Source: Bryobacterales bacterium KBS 96
Lineage (GTDB): Bacteria; Acidobacteriota; Terriglobia; Bryobacterales; Bryobacteraceae
DNA: 38,416 nt
Direction of reading: 5' to 3'
Assembly (NCBI GenBank): GCA_000381625.1
Contig: KB906767.1
Location: forward strand, 5,832,801-5,871,216
The stretch's first letter is position 1; each line of letters opens with the position of its first letter. Positions 17,614 through 25,723 of the stretch are shown here, in pieces. The position numbers and the translations under genes were made by a program. Below the pieces are notes generated by a model that was not told the DNA's origin, did no database searches, and was given only the letters and a program-made list of their open reading frames with translations.

Positions 17614-19596
17614 TTACCGCGATACGACGGGTAGCCAGACGGCGCTTGCCAGATCGCCTGAACGATAAACAGTCTCCGTCGCTTTCTTGTATTCGGATGG
17701 CTTGGCGAAGAAGATGTTATCGACGTATGTCTGGGGATTCCGGTCATACAACGGGAACCAGGTAGATTGAATTTGGACCATAATCCGATGACCGGGCAGG
17801 AAGACGTGATTGGCAGTCGGTAGCGCGAAGCGGCATCGTTGCGGTTTGTTTGCCGGTATGGGCGAGGGATGCTCAAAGCTCTCGCGATAGCGTCCGCGAA
17901 AAATATCCATCGAAATAGCAAGTTGATACCCGCCCATCTCGGGTTGGCTCGGCACTTGATCGGGATAGACGTCGATGAGCTTAACGATCCAGTCGGCATC
18001 GGCGCCTGAAGTGGCCGCGGAGAGATCGGCGATCGGCGCTCCGCTTACGCGCAACGGAGAGGTCAGCACAGGAGTCTGATAGGTCAGTACATCGGTGCGG
18101 TCGGCGACAGAACGCTGGTCGGCAACAAGCCATGTCTGCCAGCGGGCCGAATCGGCAAAGTGTACAGGGCGAGAAATATAGGGAACTGGCTTAGCGGGAT
18201 CGGAAACGTAGGAATCCGATCCTTCTCCCTCGGGCTTTTGAAAGCTCAAGCTGAAAGAGGACTTGAGATACAGCGGTTTCATCGGCGATGCGCAACCGCT
18301 ATCGCAGGCGAGCGGCCAGTGTGACAGCCGGTCCCAATGATTTTCGCCGGTGTTGTAGATGAAGACCGGAGGCGTGTTTGCTTTGGGCGCGCCGGGCTTC
18401 AGATATTGATCGAAGAAGGGCTTAAGCACATCGCGGCGGAATTGCAGAGCGGTATCCCCGTCCCACTTTAACGGTCCAAGGTTATAGCCATCGTAGTTGA
18501 CTTGACTATGACGCCATGGACCCATCACCAGAAAATTATGATCGGCCTGCCCTTTGGCCTTCAGCGCAAGGTAACTGTGAATGGCGCCCCACATGTCCTC
18601 CTGGTCCCACAATCCTTGTATCCACATGGTCGGGACGTTCGAAGGCTTTTGTGCGACGAGTTTGTCGAGCGCTTGTCCCTGCCAGAATGCGTCGTAGGCT
18701 GGATGGTAGAACAGCTTCTCCGCCCACGGAAGATTTTGCAGCCCGTGCTCGTGCGCATAGTTTCCCGCGGAAACGGCGCGGCGGAATGTTTCGTAGTCGT
18801 CGTAAGCGCCGCGCTCAACTGCTTCCCCTTCCCCGGTTTTTGTCGTTTGGCTCGAAGTGTAATCGAAGTTCGTTTGGCGAAAAGCCCCGTAGTGAAACCA
18901 ATCGTCACCCATCCATCCATCGACCATAGGGCTTTCGGGAGCGGCTACTTTGAGGGCGGGGTGGGGTCCAAGCAGAGCCATCACGACAGTGAACCCTTCA
19001 TATGACGACCCGATCATGCCCACGCGGCCATTAGATTCGGGTGTGTTCTTTACGAGCCAGTCGATAGTGTCATAAGCATCGGTTGTAGGATCGACGTTTG
19101 TCCGGTTGAGCGGACCGATGACCGGGCGCGTCATCACGTAACTACCCTCCGATCCATATTTGCCGCGCACGTCTTGAAACACTCGAATGTATCCATCGGC
19201 GGCAAATACTTCATCGCCCTCCGGCAGTTCCGCAACCATGTGGATGCTATTCGTGCGGGCGGCGCGTTTCGACGCGTTATACGGCGTGCGGGTGAGAAGA
19301 ATCGGCGCGTTTCTCGCTCCCTTGGGAACAACGATCACGGTGTGTAACTTCACGCCGTCGCGCATGGGGATCATGACATCGCGCTTGATGTAGTCGTACT
19401 GGTCTTGTGGCGGCGTAAACTGCTGGGGGATGTCGCTGCGCGCCGGTGCTTGATCAGCTTTTGCAGGCGGAGCGCCGGCATTCGGATCTTTCGATGGAGG
19501 CTGCGCGGAGGAGCCTGACGTAGCGGCGGCGGATAGCATCGCCGCGATCAGGACTGCTTGCAATAGAAAGGACTTAGGTTCGGAACTCAGCTCCAT
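17614..19596 (-). CDS. Secreted alpha-amino-acid ester hydrolase (CocE/NonD family)
   Basis: The 660-residue protein has an N-terminal signal segment (about 10-32) and a Pro/Ala-rich linker. An alpha/beta-hydrolase of the X-Pro dipeptidyl-peptidase S15 type follows. The nucleophile motif is GSSYEGF (Ser198), exactly that of alpha-amino-acid ester hydrolases. GLWDQEDMWG (Asp331) and MGPWRHSQ (His363) complete the triad. The acidic cluster that binds the alpha-amino group in this family is plausibly in the ESPMVDGWMGDDWF region. A C-terminal jelly-roll (about 440-660; FALPTANHVFLPGHRIMVQIQ) ends the protein. The family hydrolyses amino-acid esters and beta-lactam amides in the periplasm. NagA lies upstream on the same strand, 162 bp away with a hairpin between. 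Confidence 0.92.
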   Translation of the reverse strand: MELSSEPKSFLLQAVLIAAMLSAAATSGSSAQPPSKDPNAGAPPAKADQAPARSDIPQQFTPPQDQYDYIKRDVMIPMRDGVKLHTVIVVPKGARNAPILLTRTPYNASKRAARTNSIHMVAELPEGDEVFAADGYIRVFQDVRGKYGSEGSYVMTRPVIGPLNRTNVDPTTDAYDTIDWLVKNTPESNGRVGMIGSSYEGFTVVMALLGPHPALKVAAPESPMVDGWMGDDWFHYGAFRQTNFDYTSSQTTKTGEGEAVERGAYDDYETFRRAVSAGNYAHEHGLQNLPWAEKLFYHPAYDAFWQGQALDKLVAQKPSNVPTMWIQGLWDQEDMWGAIHSYLALKAKGQADHNFLVMGPWRHSQVNYDGYNLGPLKWDGDTALQFRRDVLKPFFDQYLKPGAPKANTPPVFIYNTGENHWDRLSHWPLACDSGCASPMKPLYLKSSFSLSFQKPEGEGSDSYVSDPAKPVPYISRPVHFADSARWQTWLVADQRSVADRTDVLTYQTPVLTSPLRVSGAPIADLSAATSGADADWIVKLIDVYPDQVPSQPEMGGYQLAISMDIFRGRYRESFEHPSPIPANKPQRCRFALPTANHVFLPGHRIMVQIQSTWFPLYDRNPQTYVDNIFFAKPSEYKKATETVYRSGDLASAVWLPVVSR

Positions 19597-19663
19597 ACGT
19601 AGATTCTAAACAGTGTGCTTTTGCTCTATCGCCGCAGTCGCCCGAACCCGCTCGCTCGCGCGA

Positions 19664-19703
19664 GGCGGCTCCTGAGCGGAGGCAGCCAGGAAACGGAGCC
19701 GCC
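19664..19703. repeat. Intergenic inverted repeat between nagA and the ester hydrolase
   Basis: GGCGGCTCC (19664-19672) and GGAGCCGCC (19695-19703) are perfect 9-bp complements with a 22-nt loop. A GC-rich run of CGCTCGCTCGCGCGAG lies just to its left. On the transcribed (minus) strand no U-run follows, so an intrinsic terminator is not supported. The sequence resembles the GC-rich dispersed palindromes common in intergenic regions of this group. Confidence 0.6.
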
Positions 19704-19758
19704 GCACTAAGTGCACGGTCCATCGACGCCGCCTTTGCTGGCAACCGACTCTATTGCC

Positions 19759-20916
19759 TCAATTCGAATGCGCCAGTTTGCCGCCCGCCCAAACGCGATG
19801 CACCCGGAACTGGTCGTCGAACTCCACGAAATCCGCAACCTTGCCTGCCCGGATTTCGCCGTGCCCGTTTTCGATTCCCAGCAGCTTTGCCGGCGTGTGA
19901 GTCGCCATCCGGACGGCATCCACTAAGGGAACGTCTACGTCCGTCGTCATGATCCGCACTTGATCGATGAGGCACGTCGCGCTACCGGCAAGCGCCGATC
20001 CGTCGGCGAGCAGGCAGTAGCCGGGACCCATCTTGCACGGCAGTTTGCCGAGCATAAATGTCGAACCGACGGGTAACCCCGTCCCGGCAAGGGCGTCGCT
20101 GATGAGAGCCAGCTTGCCCGGACCTTTGGCGCCATACGCGAGCTTCATCAGAGTCGGGTGTACGTGGAAGCCGTCGGCAATCAGCTCGCAGGAAAGCTTG
20201 TCTTCGACTAGCGCGTATTCCGCAAGACCCGGTTTCCGGAATAGACCGCTCTTCGCCGCGTACGTCATCGCGTTGAACTGATGCGTGACTTTTGTTAGAC
20301 CGCGTTCGATGCCTGCTTCCGCTTCCGTTTCCCGTGCCTCGCTATGCCCCGCGCTCAGGACGATGCCCGCCTTCGAGGCCCGCTCAATCAGCGAGAGCGC
20401 ATTCGGCAATTCCGGCGCACACGTCATCTGCGAGATTCCCGCCGCATGTTCCACCAGCCAGCAGATGTCACCGTCCGTAGCCGGGCGGATCAACGCCGGA
20501 TCCTGCGCTCCCGCTTTACTCGTTGCCAGGTGCGGCCCTTCCAGATGCAGGGGAAGCAGGTGCGCCGCGGATCGGGTCCGCGCGTGTTCCCATGCGCTCA
20601 GCACTTCGTTCATGCGTTCGTATGTGGTGGTTGCGAGCGTGGGACATAGACTCGTTGTGCCCCGCGATAAATGATACTCCGCGATTTTCAGAAACGCTTC
20701 CGGCGTGCCGTCGAGAAAATCCGAGCCGTTGCCGCCGTGAACGTGGATATCGATAAAACCCGGCGCAAGATATCGATTCACGCCGCCGAACGACTCAACC
20801 GAATCCGGCGGTTTACCCTGGCCGAAGTCTTCGATTCTTCCTGCATCGAACCTGATCCACGCATTCTCGAGAATGCGATCAAGCAGCACAAGTTGGACGG
20901 AATGGATACATTGCAT
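19759..20916 (-). CDS. nagA: N-acetylglucosamine-6-phosphate deacetylase
   Basis: This 385-residue cytoplasmic amidohydrolase removes acetate from GlcNAc-6-phosphate to give glucosamine-6-phosphate, feeding amino-sugar catabolism and cell-wall recycling. Family motifs are all present: APGFIDIHVHGG (His58, His60), PLHLEGPH (Glu126 metal ligand), SAGHSEA (His191), THQFNAM (His212), IADGFHVHP and ISDAL (Asp274, catalytic). Length is normal for NagA. No nagB or transporter is adjacent, so it seems to be a solitary copy. The ester-hydrolase gene follows on the same strand; the function of that pairing is not evident. Confidence 0.95.
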   Translation of the reverse strand: MQCIHSVQLVLLDRILENAWIRFDAGRIEDFGQGKPPDSVESFGGVNRYLAPGFIDIHVHGGNGSDFLDGTPEAFLKIAEYHLSRGTTSLCPTLATTTYERMNEVLSAWEHARTRSAAHLLPLHLEGPHLATSKAGAQDPALIRPATDGDICWLVEHAAGISQMTCAPELPNALSLIERASKAGIVLSAGHSEARETEAEAGIERGLTKVTHQFNAMTYAAKSGLFRKPGLAEYALVEDKLSCELIADGFHVHPTLMKLAYGAKGPGKLALISDALAGTGLPVGSTFMLGKLPCKMGPGYCLLADGSALAGSATCLIDQVRIMTTDVDVPLVDAVRMATHTPAKLLGIENGHGEIRAGKVADFVEFDDQFRVHRVWAGGKLAHSN

Positions 20917-21128
20917 CTCTAATAACGACCTATGTGAGCGAGGATAGCAACACGTTGTTCTCGAATCGCGCCGTGAAGTCGTCTCGTCGGTAACTCACGC
21001 CGCGAGCTAATTGAATTACACTACGCCGGCGCGCTCGTCATCTATGCAAATCGTTACATGCGGAGGCCGTCGTTTAGCAACTTGCGTGCCAATCATAGCG
21101 TCCAATCGGTAGAGCTTGGAGGATAAGA

Positions 21129-21686
21129 ATGAAACGCTTACGGAGCTTTGTATTTGCCGGTGTGCTTGCTTTCGTGGCGCCCCTATTTTTGAGTGCCACG
21201 ACAACCCCATCCGCGAATCCGGCCATGGACGACGAGAGCCGCATCGTCAAGAAGGTCGGTCACGAGTTGCTCATGCTGCCCTACTATTCGATTTTTGACG
21301 ATTTGAGCTACACCGTTAGCGGCAACACCGTAACTCTTTATGGAGATGTCGTGAGGCCAGTGCTGAAATCCGACGCTCAGAACGTGGTGAAGCGTATCGA
21401 GGGCGTGGAGCAGGTCGTCAATCAGGTTCAGGTCCTGCCGCTTTCGAGCTTCGATAATTCGATACGCTGGCGCGCGATGCGAGCCATCTATGGATATCCG
21501 ATGCTGCAACGCTACGGCATGGGCGTCCACCCGTCCATTCACATCATCGTGGATAACGGCCACGTTACCCTGAAAGGCGTTGTCGACAGCCAGGCCGACA
21601 AAAATGTCGCTTACCTGAGAGCCAATGGTGTATCTGGCGTCTTCTCGGTGACAAACGATCTGCAGGTCGCCGATAACCACAGTTAA
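21129..21686 (+). CDS. Periplasmic protein with two BON domains
   Basis: This 185-residue protein has a strong Shine-Dalgarno (GGAGG at 21118) 6 nt before the ATG and a signal peptide ending near LSATTTPS. Two BON domains follow: residues about 38-105 (YTVSGNTVTLYGDVVRP, VKRIEGVEQVVNQVQVLP) and about 112-180 (SIHIIVDNGHVTLKGVVDSQADKNVA, VSGVFSVTNDLQV). BON domains bind phospholipid or peptidoglycan-related surfaces, as in OsmY-type proteins, so an envelope-stress role is likely. A good intrinsic terminator ends the unit, so it is not part of the mod operon. Confidence 0.92.
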   Translation: MKRLRSFVFAGVLAFVAPLFLSATTTPSANPAMDDESRIVKKVGHELLMLPYYSIFDDLSYTVSGNTVTLYGDVVRPVLKSDAQNVVKRIEGVEQVVNQVQVLPLSSFDNSIRWRAMRAIYGYPMLQRYGMGVHPSIHIIVDNGHVTLKGVVDSQADKNVAYLRANGVSGVFSVTNDLQVADNHS

Positions 21687-21716
21687 TGTGACCGCGAGAA
21701 GATTCGTAGGTCCGCG

Positions 21717-21746
21717 GGGCTGCCGTTTTTCGGTAGCCCTTTTTTT
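21717..21746 (+). terminator. Intrinsic terminator after the BON-domain gene
   Basis: GGGCTGCCG (21717-21725), loop TTTTT, CGGTAGCCC (21731-21739; one G-T pair), then seven T residues (21740-21746). The stem, tight loop and T-run are a textbook Rho-independent terminator, 30 nt after the stop codon. Confidence 0.93.
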
Positions 21747-21796
21747 ATTCGTCTTTCGAGCCGAAACATTGCCCGTTATAATTGTTCAGGCCAATC

Positions 21797-22486
21797 ATGG
21801 GCACGCTATCCGGTATCGACTGGTTCCCGTTGTGGTTAAGCCTGCGCGTGGCGGCTCTCGCGACCGCGGCGGTACTCGTCATCGGAACGTGGGTCGCGTA
21901 TATGCTCTCGCACAAGACCTTTCGCGGGAAGGACCTGATCGATTCGCTGATCACGCTGCCCCTGGTGCTCCCGCCCACGGTTCTCGGCTACTATCTGCTT
22001 GTTTTGCTAAGCCGCTCGTCGCCGCTAGGCCATGTATATGAATCAATTTTCGGACAGCCGCTTGTGTTTACCTGGCAGGCCGCCGTTGTCGCCGCGTTCC
22101 TGCACTCGGCGCCGCTCTTCATTAAAGCCGTGCGCGCCGCGCTCGAAAGCATCGACCATCGTTACGAACTGGCGGCGCATAGTCTCGGAGCCTCGGAATT
22201 GCGCACGTTCTTCTTTGTCACACTGCCGCTCGCGAGAAACAGTCTCTCCGCGCTCGCCGCACTGTGTTTTGCGCGGGCGCTCGGAGATTTCGGCGTCACC
22301 ATTATGCTGGCCGGCAATATCCCCGGCCGGACGCAAACGCTCTCAGTCGCTATCTACGACGCGGTGGAATCGGGCAATGGCGGGCTTGCGCGTGTGCTTG
22401 TCATCATCGTCTCTCTCGCGGCAATCGCAATTCTTTGGCCCGCGAACTGGCTCGCCAGGCGGACGAAACCGGGGATAGCGGGTTAG
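21797..22486 (+). CDS. modB: Molybdate ABC transporter permease ModB
   Basis: This 229-residue inner-membrane protein has five or six helices. The ModB core is LPLVLPPTVLGYYLLVLL, and the cytoplasmic EAA loop is ELAAHSLGASELRTFFFVTLPLARNS, which contacts ModC. ARALGDFGVTIMLAGNIPGRTQTLSVAIY is characteristic of molybdate permeases. With ModC it imports molybdate. ATG 21797 fits the membrane start better than a TTG at 21782. A TATAAT (21777-21782) lies only 14 nt before the ATG, and CGTTATAATTG there resembles half of an E. coli ModE operator, but no second half is seen. No modA gene is present. Confidence 0.92.
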   Translation: MGTLSGIDWFPLWLSLRVAALATAAVLVIGTWVAYMLSHKTFRGKDLIDSLITLPLVLPPTVLGYYLLVLLSRSSPLGHVYESIFGQPLVFTWQAAVVAAFLHSAPLFIKAVRAALESIDHRYELAAHSLGASELRTFFFVTLPLARNSLSALAALCFARALGDFGVTIMLAGNIPGRTQTLSVAIYDAVESGNGGLARVLVIIVSLAAIAILWPANWLARRTKPGIAG

Positions 22487-22499
22487 CGCATCGGTATCT

Positions 22500-23591
22500 A
22501 TGATTGATGCGCGAATCGTCAAACGCCTGCCAGCGGCACAGGGCGGCGATCCCTTCGAGCTGAACGTGCACTTACGATCCGAGTCTCCGGTCACAGTACT
22601 GCTCGGCGCAAGCGGAGCCGGGAAAACGCTCACGCTCAATTGCCTCGCTGGCTTTGCTCATCCCGATGAAGGCCGCATTCTCGTGCAGGACCAACTCTTC
22701 TTCGACGCTGCAGCGGGAGTGCATCTTGCGCCACAAAAGCGGCGGTGTGGTTACATCTTTCAGGATCATGCCCTGTTCCCGCACATGACGGTGCGCCAGA
22801 ATCTGCGTTTTGCCATCCAGTCTTCGCCGCCTCCACGTCCGGGCCGCCTCGAACGCCACCGCCGCATTCAGGAGATGCTCGAAGCCTTTGAACTGGCGGA
22901 TTTATCCAACCGCCAACCGCACGAACTTTCGGGCGGACAGAAGCAGCGGGCTTCCATTGCAAGGGCCCTCGTCATTCAACCGCGCTTGCTGCTGCTCGAC
23001 GAACCGACGCGCGGCCTCGATGCGCGGCTCCGTGCGAGCTTTTACCAAATCCTGCTGAGCACGAAGGCAAAGCTAAAGGTTCCCATGATTGTGGTGACTC
23101 ACGCCCTCGATGAATGCTTCGAGCTCGCCGATACGGTGTGCGTCATCGACCGCGGCCGGTTGCTCCAGACAGGGCCGAAGGAACAGGTCATCGCACGTCC
23201 GGGTTCAGTCGAGCTGGCGCGGCTGCTTGGCATCTACAATTTGCTGCCCGCCGAGATTACTCACCTTGATCCAGGCCGGAAGTTGAGCCGGCTTCGCCTG
23301 GCCGGCCAGGAAATCGAAGGCCCGTATCTGCCGGCTACGCTGCGTGGAGATTCCGGGTGGCTCTGCGTGCCTCGGCACGAATTGAAAGTGTTGCCTTATC
23401 CTCCCCAGGCCGGCGATAACCAGCTTCTGCTGGAGGTTGCGAGCAGTTCCGTGACGGCGCGTGGCGTTCAACTTGAATTCGCCAACGGCCTTGTCGCTGA
23501 AGTGAGCCAGTCCGATTACGAGGATCTGCGTGGAAGCCGGGAGCTTCGCGTCGCCGTTCCTCGCGGCGCGGTTCATTTCCTGGCTCGATGA
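22500..23591 (+). CDS. modC: Molybdate ABC transporter ATP-binding protein ModC
   Basis: The 363-residue ATPase has Walker A GASGAGKT (36-43), Q-loop IFQDHALFPHMTVRQN, signature LSGGQKQ (143-149), Walker B LLLLDEPT (163-170) and the switch His in VVTHALDE. After the ATPase a linker (ARLLGIYNLLPAEI) leads to a C-terminal MOP/TOBE-type region (about 285-363) that senses oxyanion. It starts 13 nt after modB, so the two are one operon. The order B-C without A means either that the binding protein is encoded elsewhere or that this is a related oxyanion importer such as tungstate. Confidence 0.93.
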   Translation: MIDARIVKRLPAAQGGDPFELNVHLRSESPVTVLLGASGAGKTLTLNCLAGFAHPDEGRILVQDQLFFDAAAGVHLAPQKRRCGYIFQDHALFPHMTVRQNLRFAIQSSPPPRPGRLERHRRIQEMLEAFELADLSNRQPHELSGGQKQRASIARALVIQPRLLLLDEPTRGLDARLRASFYQILLSTKAKLKVPMIVVTHALDECFELADTVCVIDRGRLLQTGPKEQVIARPGSVELARLLGIYNLLPAEITHLDPGRKLSRLRLAGQEIEGPYLPATLRGDSGWLCVPRHELKVLPYPPQAGDNQLLLEVASSSVTARGVQLEFANGLVAEVSQSDYEDLRGSRELRVAVPRGAVHFLAR

Positions 23592-23625
23592 AGAACGCCT
23601 CCTGTCTTTGATAAAATCCGCCGAG

Positions 23626-24387
23626 ATGAGTAAACGTTTTCTGCTCGCATTTATGCCGGCAATTCTAATCGCGGGCGTTTCCATTCCCGTTATGAAATGG
23701 AAGCCGAACGACCGCAGCCGTCCGTTGCCGCCCGTCATTACGCCAGGCACGGCAAGCACCCAGAGCGAAGCCGGCAAGCCGCCGTCTGATGCCGTGGTGC
23801 TCTTCAACGGGAAGGATTTGTCCGCTTGGGTTGGTAAGAACGGGCAGGCTGCTCCTTGGAAAGTCGGCAACGGCTATTTTGAAGTTGCGCCCGGATCGGG
23901 GGACATTCACACAAAGCAAGCGTTTGGAGACGCGCAGTTTCACGTTGAGTGGGCCACGCCGAATCCGGCGACAGGAACCGATCAGGCTCGCGGCAACAGC
24001 GGCGTCCGGCTGATGACTTTCTACGAGCTTCAAGTATTGGATTCCTACCACGCCAATACCTATGCGGACGGCCAGGCTGGGGCCATTTACAGTGAATATC
24101 CGCCCCTGGTCAATGCCTGCCGCCCGCCCGGCGAATGGCAGACCTACGATATCGTTTTTCACGGACCGCATTTCTCAGTCGGCGGCGAACTCACACAACT
24201 CGCCACCGCAACGGTGTTTCAGAACGGCGTGCTCGTTCAGGACCACGTTGCGCTCACGGGCCCCACGTCAGGGAGAAAGCCTTATAAGCAGCATCCGCCG
24301 AAAATGCCGCTCGATTTGCAGGATCATCATCATCCGGTGCGCTATCGGAACATCTGGGTTCGCGAGTTGCACGAGCCGGCGCCATAG
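23626..24387 (+). CDS. Secreted DUF1080 (3-keto-disaccharide hydrolase-like) protein
   Basis: This 253-residue protein begins at ATG 23626 with a signal/membrane segment (MSKRFLLAFMPAILIAGVSI). A concanavalin-like sandwich typical of DUF1080 follows: VLFNGKDLSAWVGKNGQ, WKVGNGYFEVAPGSGDI, FHVEWATP, GNSGVRLM, YELQVLDSY, WQTYDIVFHGP and HPVRYRNIWVREL. DUF1080 proteins are linked to hydrolysis of 3-keto-glucosides and other modified sugars, and cluster with oxidoreductases in Bacteroidota and Acidobacteriota. No dehydrogenase is adjacent here. The start 35 nt after modC could leave it in the mod transcript. Confidence 0.88.
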   Translation: MSKRFLLAFMPAILIAGVSIPVMKWKPNDRSRPLPPVITPGTASTQSEAGKPPSDAVVLFNGKDLSAWVGKNGQAAPWKVGNGYFEVAPGSGDIHTKQAFGDAQFHVEWATPNPATGTDQARGNSGVRLMTFYELQVLDSYHANTYADGQAGAIYSEYPPLVNACRPPGEWQTYDIVFHGPHFSVGGELTQLATATVFQNGVLVQDHVALTGPTSGRKPYKQHPPKMPLDLQDHHHPVRYRNIWVRELHEPAP

Positions 24388-24485
24388 AGAGCCGGATGGC
24401 TTTGTACTGACTTTGTCCGTACGCTTGCCCATGCCTGGCACCGCCGTCGATCGTCATGGTGCGCTGTTCTTCAGCAGCCGTGCGA

Positions 24486-24788
24486 CTACTGTTTGGCGTT
24501 CGGATGCGTCTTCACCGGGAACGCGCGCAGCAACTTCGACCTCTGGTCGCAGGGCGGAGCGGGCGGCGGTATCTGGTTGTGATCCAACGTGTTTGACGGC
24601 GGCACTCGCAAGATTTTTGCGCGATCCGGCGTGCGCGGAAGCGGCGGTTTCGGCGAGGCCAGGGGAATCGAACAGACCCTCGGCGCCTGCCGATCCGCCA
24701 TCCACTTGAATGGGGCTGCCGACGGAACCGTCGCCCCGAAAGCCGACACCACAAGCGCCGCGCTCAGGCTCAAGGAAAAGAGGCGCAT
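24486..24788 (-). CDS. Small secreted Pro-rich protein
   Basis: This 100-residue protein is set by a clear site: GAGGAAG (24794-24800 on the minus strand), 5 nt before the ATG at 24788. It begins with a signal peptide (MRLFSLSLSAALVVSAFGA). The mature part is rich in Pro, Arg and Lys (PKPPLPRTPDRAKILRVPPS, QIPPPAPPCDQ) with one Cys, and is probably unstructured. It does not match a family I recognise. It converges on the DUF1080 gene. Confidence 0.7.
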   Translation of the reverse strand: MRLFSLSLSAALVVSAFGATVPSAAPFKWMADRQAPRVCSIPLASPKPPLPRTPDRAKILRVPPSNTLDHNQIPPPAPPCDQRSKLLRAFPVKTHPNAKQ

Positions 24789-24800
24789 ACAATCTTCCTC

Positions 24801-25148
24801 AGAGAATGTTCCTGCCAGTTTAGACGGAGCGATGGCGGCGTCGTGCCCAATTTCGTTTTTATATGTTCGTGGTCCGTTGTAGGGCAAGGCATGTCTCGCC
24901 CGTTGAAGTAAATGCGCGCCCCTCACGCCTGCACGACTGTCCGCCGCCATTCGTCATCTATATACAACCATCACGGGAAATGAACCGGAGTGCGAGGCGA
25001 CTTACAGCCACCCGTTGTATCCATGCCTGGCGAAAAAACGTACTGGAAGATTGCGCGAATTTGGATTAACGTTTACTTAGACCAAACTACATGCTGAAAG
25101 GGAGTGTGGCGCCGGAAGGAAGCGTTGCGCTCTGGAAAGGGGTGGGTT
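24801..25148. other. Intergenic stretch without a supported gene
   Basis: About 350 bp between divergently oriented genes. Short frames here have neither a Shine-Dalgarno nor recognisable product. A run ATTAACGTTTACTTAGACC (from about 25066) is AT-rich for the window and could hold the promoter of the downstream small secreted protein. No clear -35/-10 pair is seen. Confidence 0.5.
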
Positions 25149-25622
25149 GTGTCATTTTTGACCGCGCGGAGCGTCTGCCTCGCGCTTCCTCTGCTTGTAT
25201 CGGGGTTCCTGTTAGCGGACGATACGAAGCCAAACTTTACTGGAACGTGGGAGTTGGATGCCGCAAAGAGTCAGATGCTGCGCGGCGGTGAATCCATTCA
25301 GCTTGCGATTCAGGACGACTCCGGCAAAATTCACGTCATCAGAACGACGCATCTCGCGGATGGCAAGGATGTAACCACCACCTTCGAATGCACTGCGGAC
25401 GGAACAAACTGTTCATACGAAGATGGCGGACACAAAGCGCAGGTTTCGCTCTGGTACAACGGACCCGCGCTAGTGGTTCTGAAAACGGATGGGCCCTCGG
25501 ACGATCAGGTCTCGCAATCGAAGCTCGTGTTATCGCCAGATCAGAGCACGCTGGAAATGGATGTGACGCATATCACTCCGGAAGGCAAGGCGGAAACGAT
25601 GGTGTTCACTAAGAAGAAATGA
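25149..25622 (+). CDS. Small secreted beta-rich protein of unknown function
   Basis: GTG 25149 is chosen because it opens straight into a signal peptide (MSFLTARSVCLALPLLVSGF) and has a G/A-rich site before it. A longer frame from 25104 would add a charged N-terminus. The mature part begins NFTGTWELDAAKSQM, the start of a small lipocalin- or DUF-type barrel seen often in acidobacterial secreted proteins, and then alternates short strands (KIHVIRTTHLADG, TFECTADGTNCSYEDGG, SKLVLSPDQSTLEMDVTHI). No ligand is known. It is followed 101 bp later by the fucosidase operon on the same strand. Confidence 0.72.
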   Translation: MSFLTARSVCLALPLLVSGFLLADDTKPNFTGTWELDAAKSQMLRGGESIQLAIQDDSGKIHVIRTTHLADGKDVTTTFECTADGTNCSYEDGGHKAQVSLWYNGPALVVLKTDGPSDDQVSQSKLVLSPDQSTLEMDVTHITPEGKAETMVFTKKK

Positions 25623-25712
25623 GCCGCTTCTCGTGAAAATATCGTTAACTGGAACGTAGAAATCGGGTAGACTACTATCTCATGCGCCTCGGCTCCAGTC
25701 AGGCCGTGGGTG

Positions 25713-25718
25713 AAGGAG
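25713..25718 (+). promoter_or_regulatory. Shine-Dalgarno that fixes the first fucosidase start
   Basis: AAGGAG lies 5 nt before ATG 25724, while the in-frame ATG at 25682 has no such site and would place a charged 14-residue extension before the signal peptide. Confidence 0.8.
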
Positions 25719-25723
25719 AAAGC

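Noticed and set aside
19664-19703. Intrinsic terminator for nagA
   Set aside because: Good stem but 22-nt loop and no U-run on the transcribed strand.
21774-21784. ModE operator
   Set aside because: Only one half of the E. coli-type operator is seen and no ModE gene is in the window, so it is mentioned but not listed as a site.
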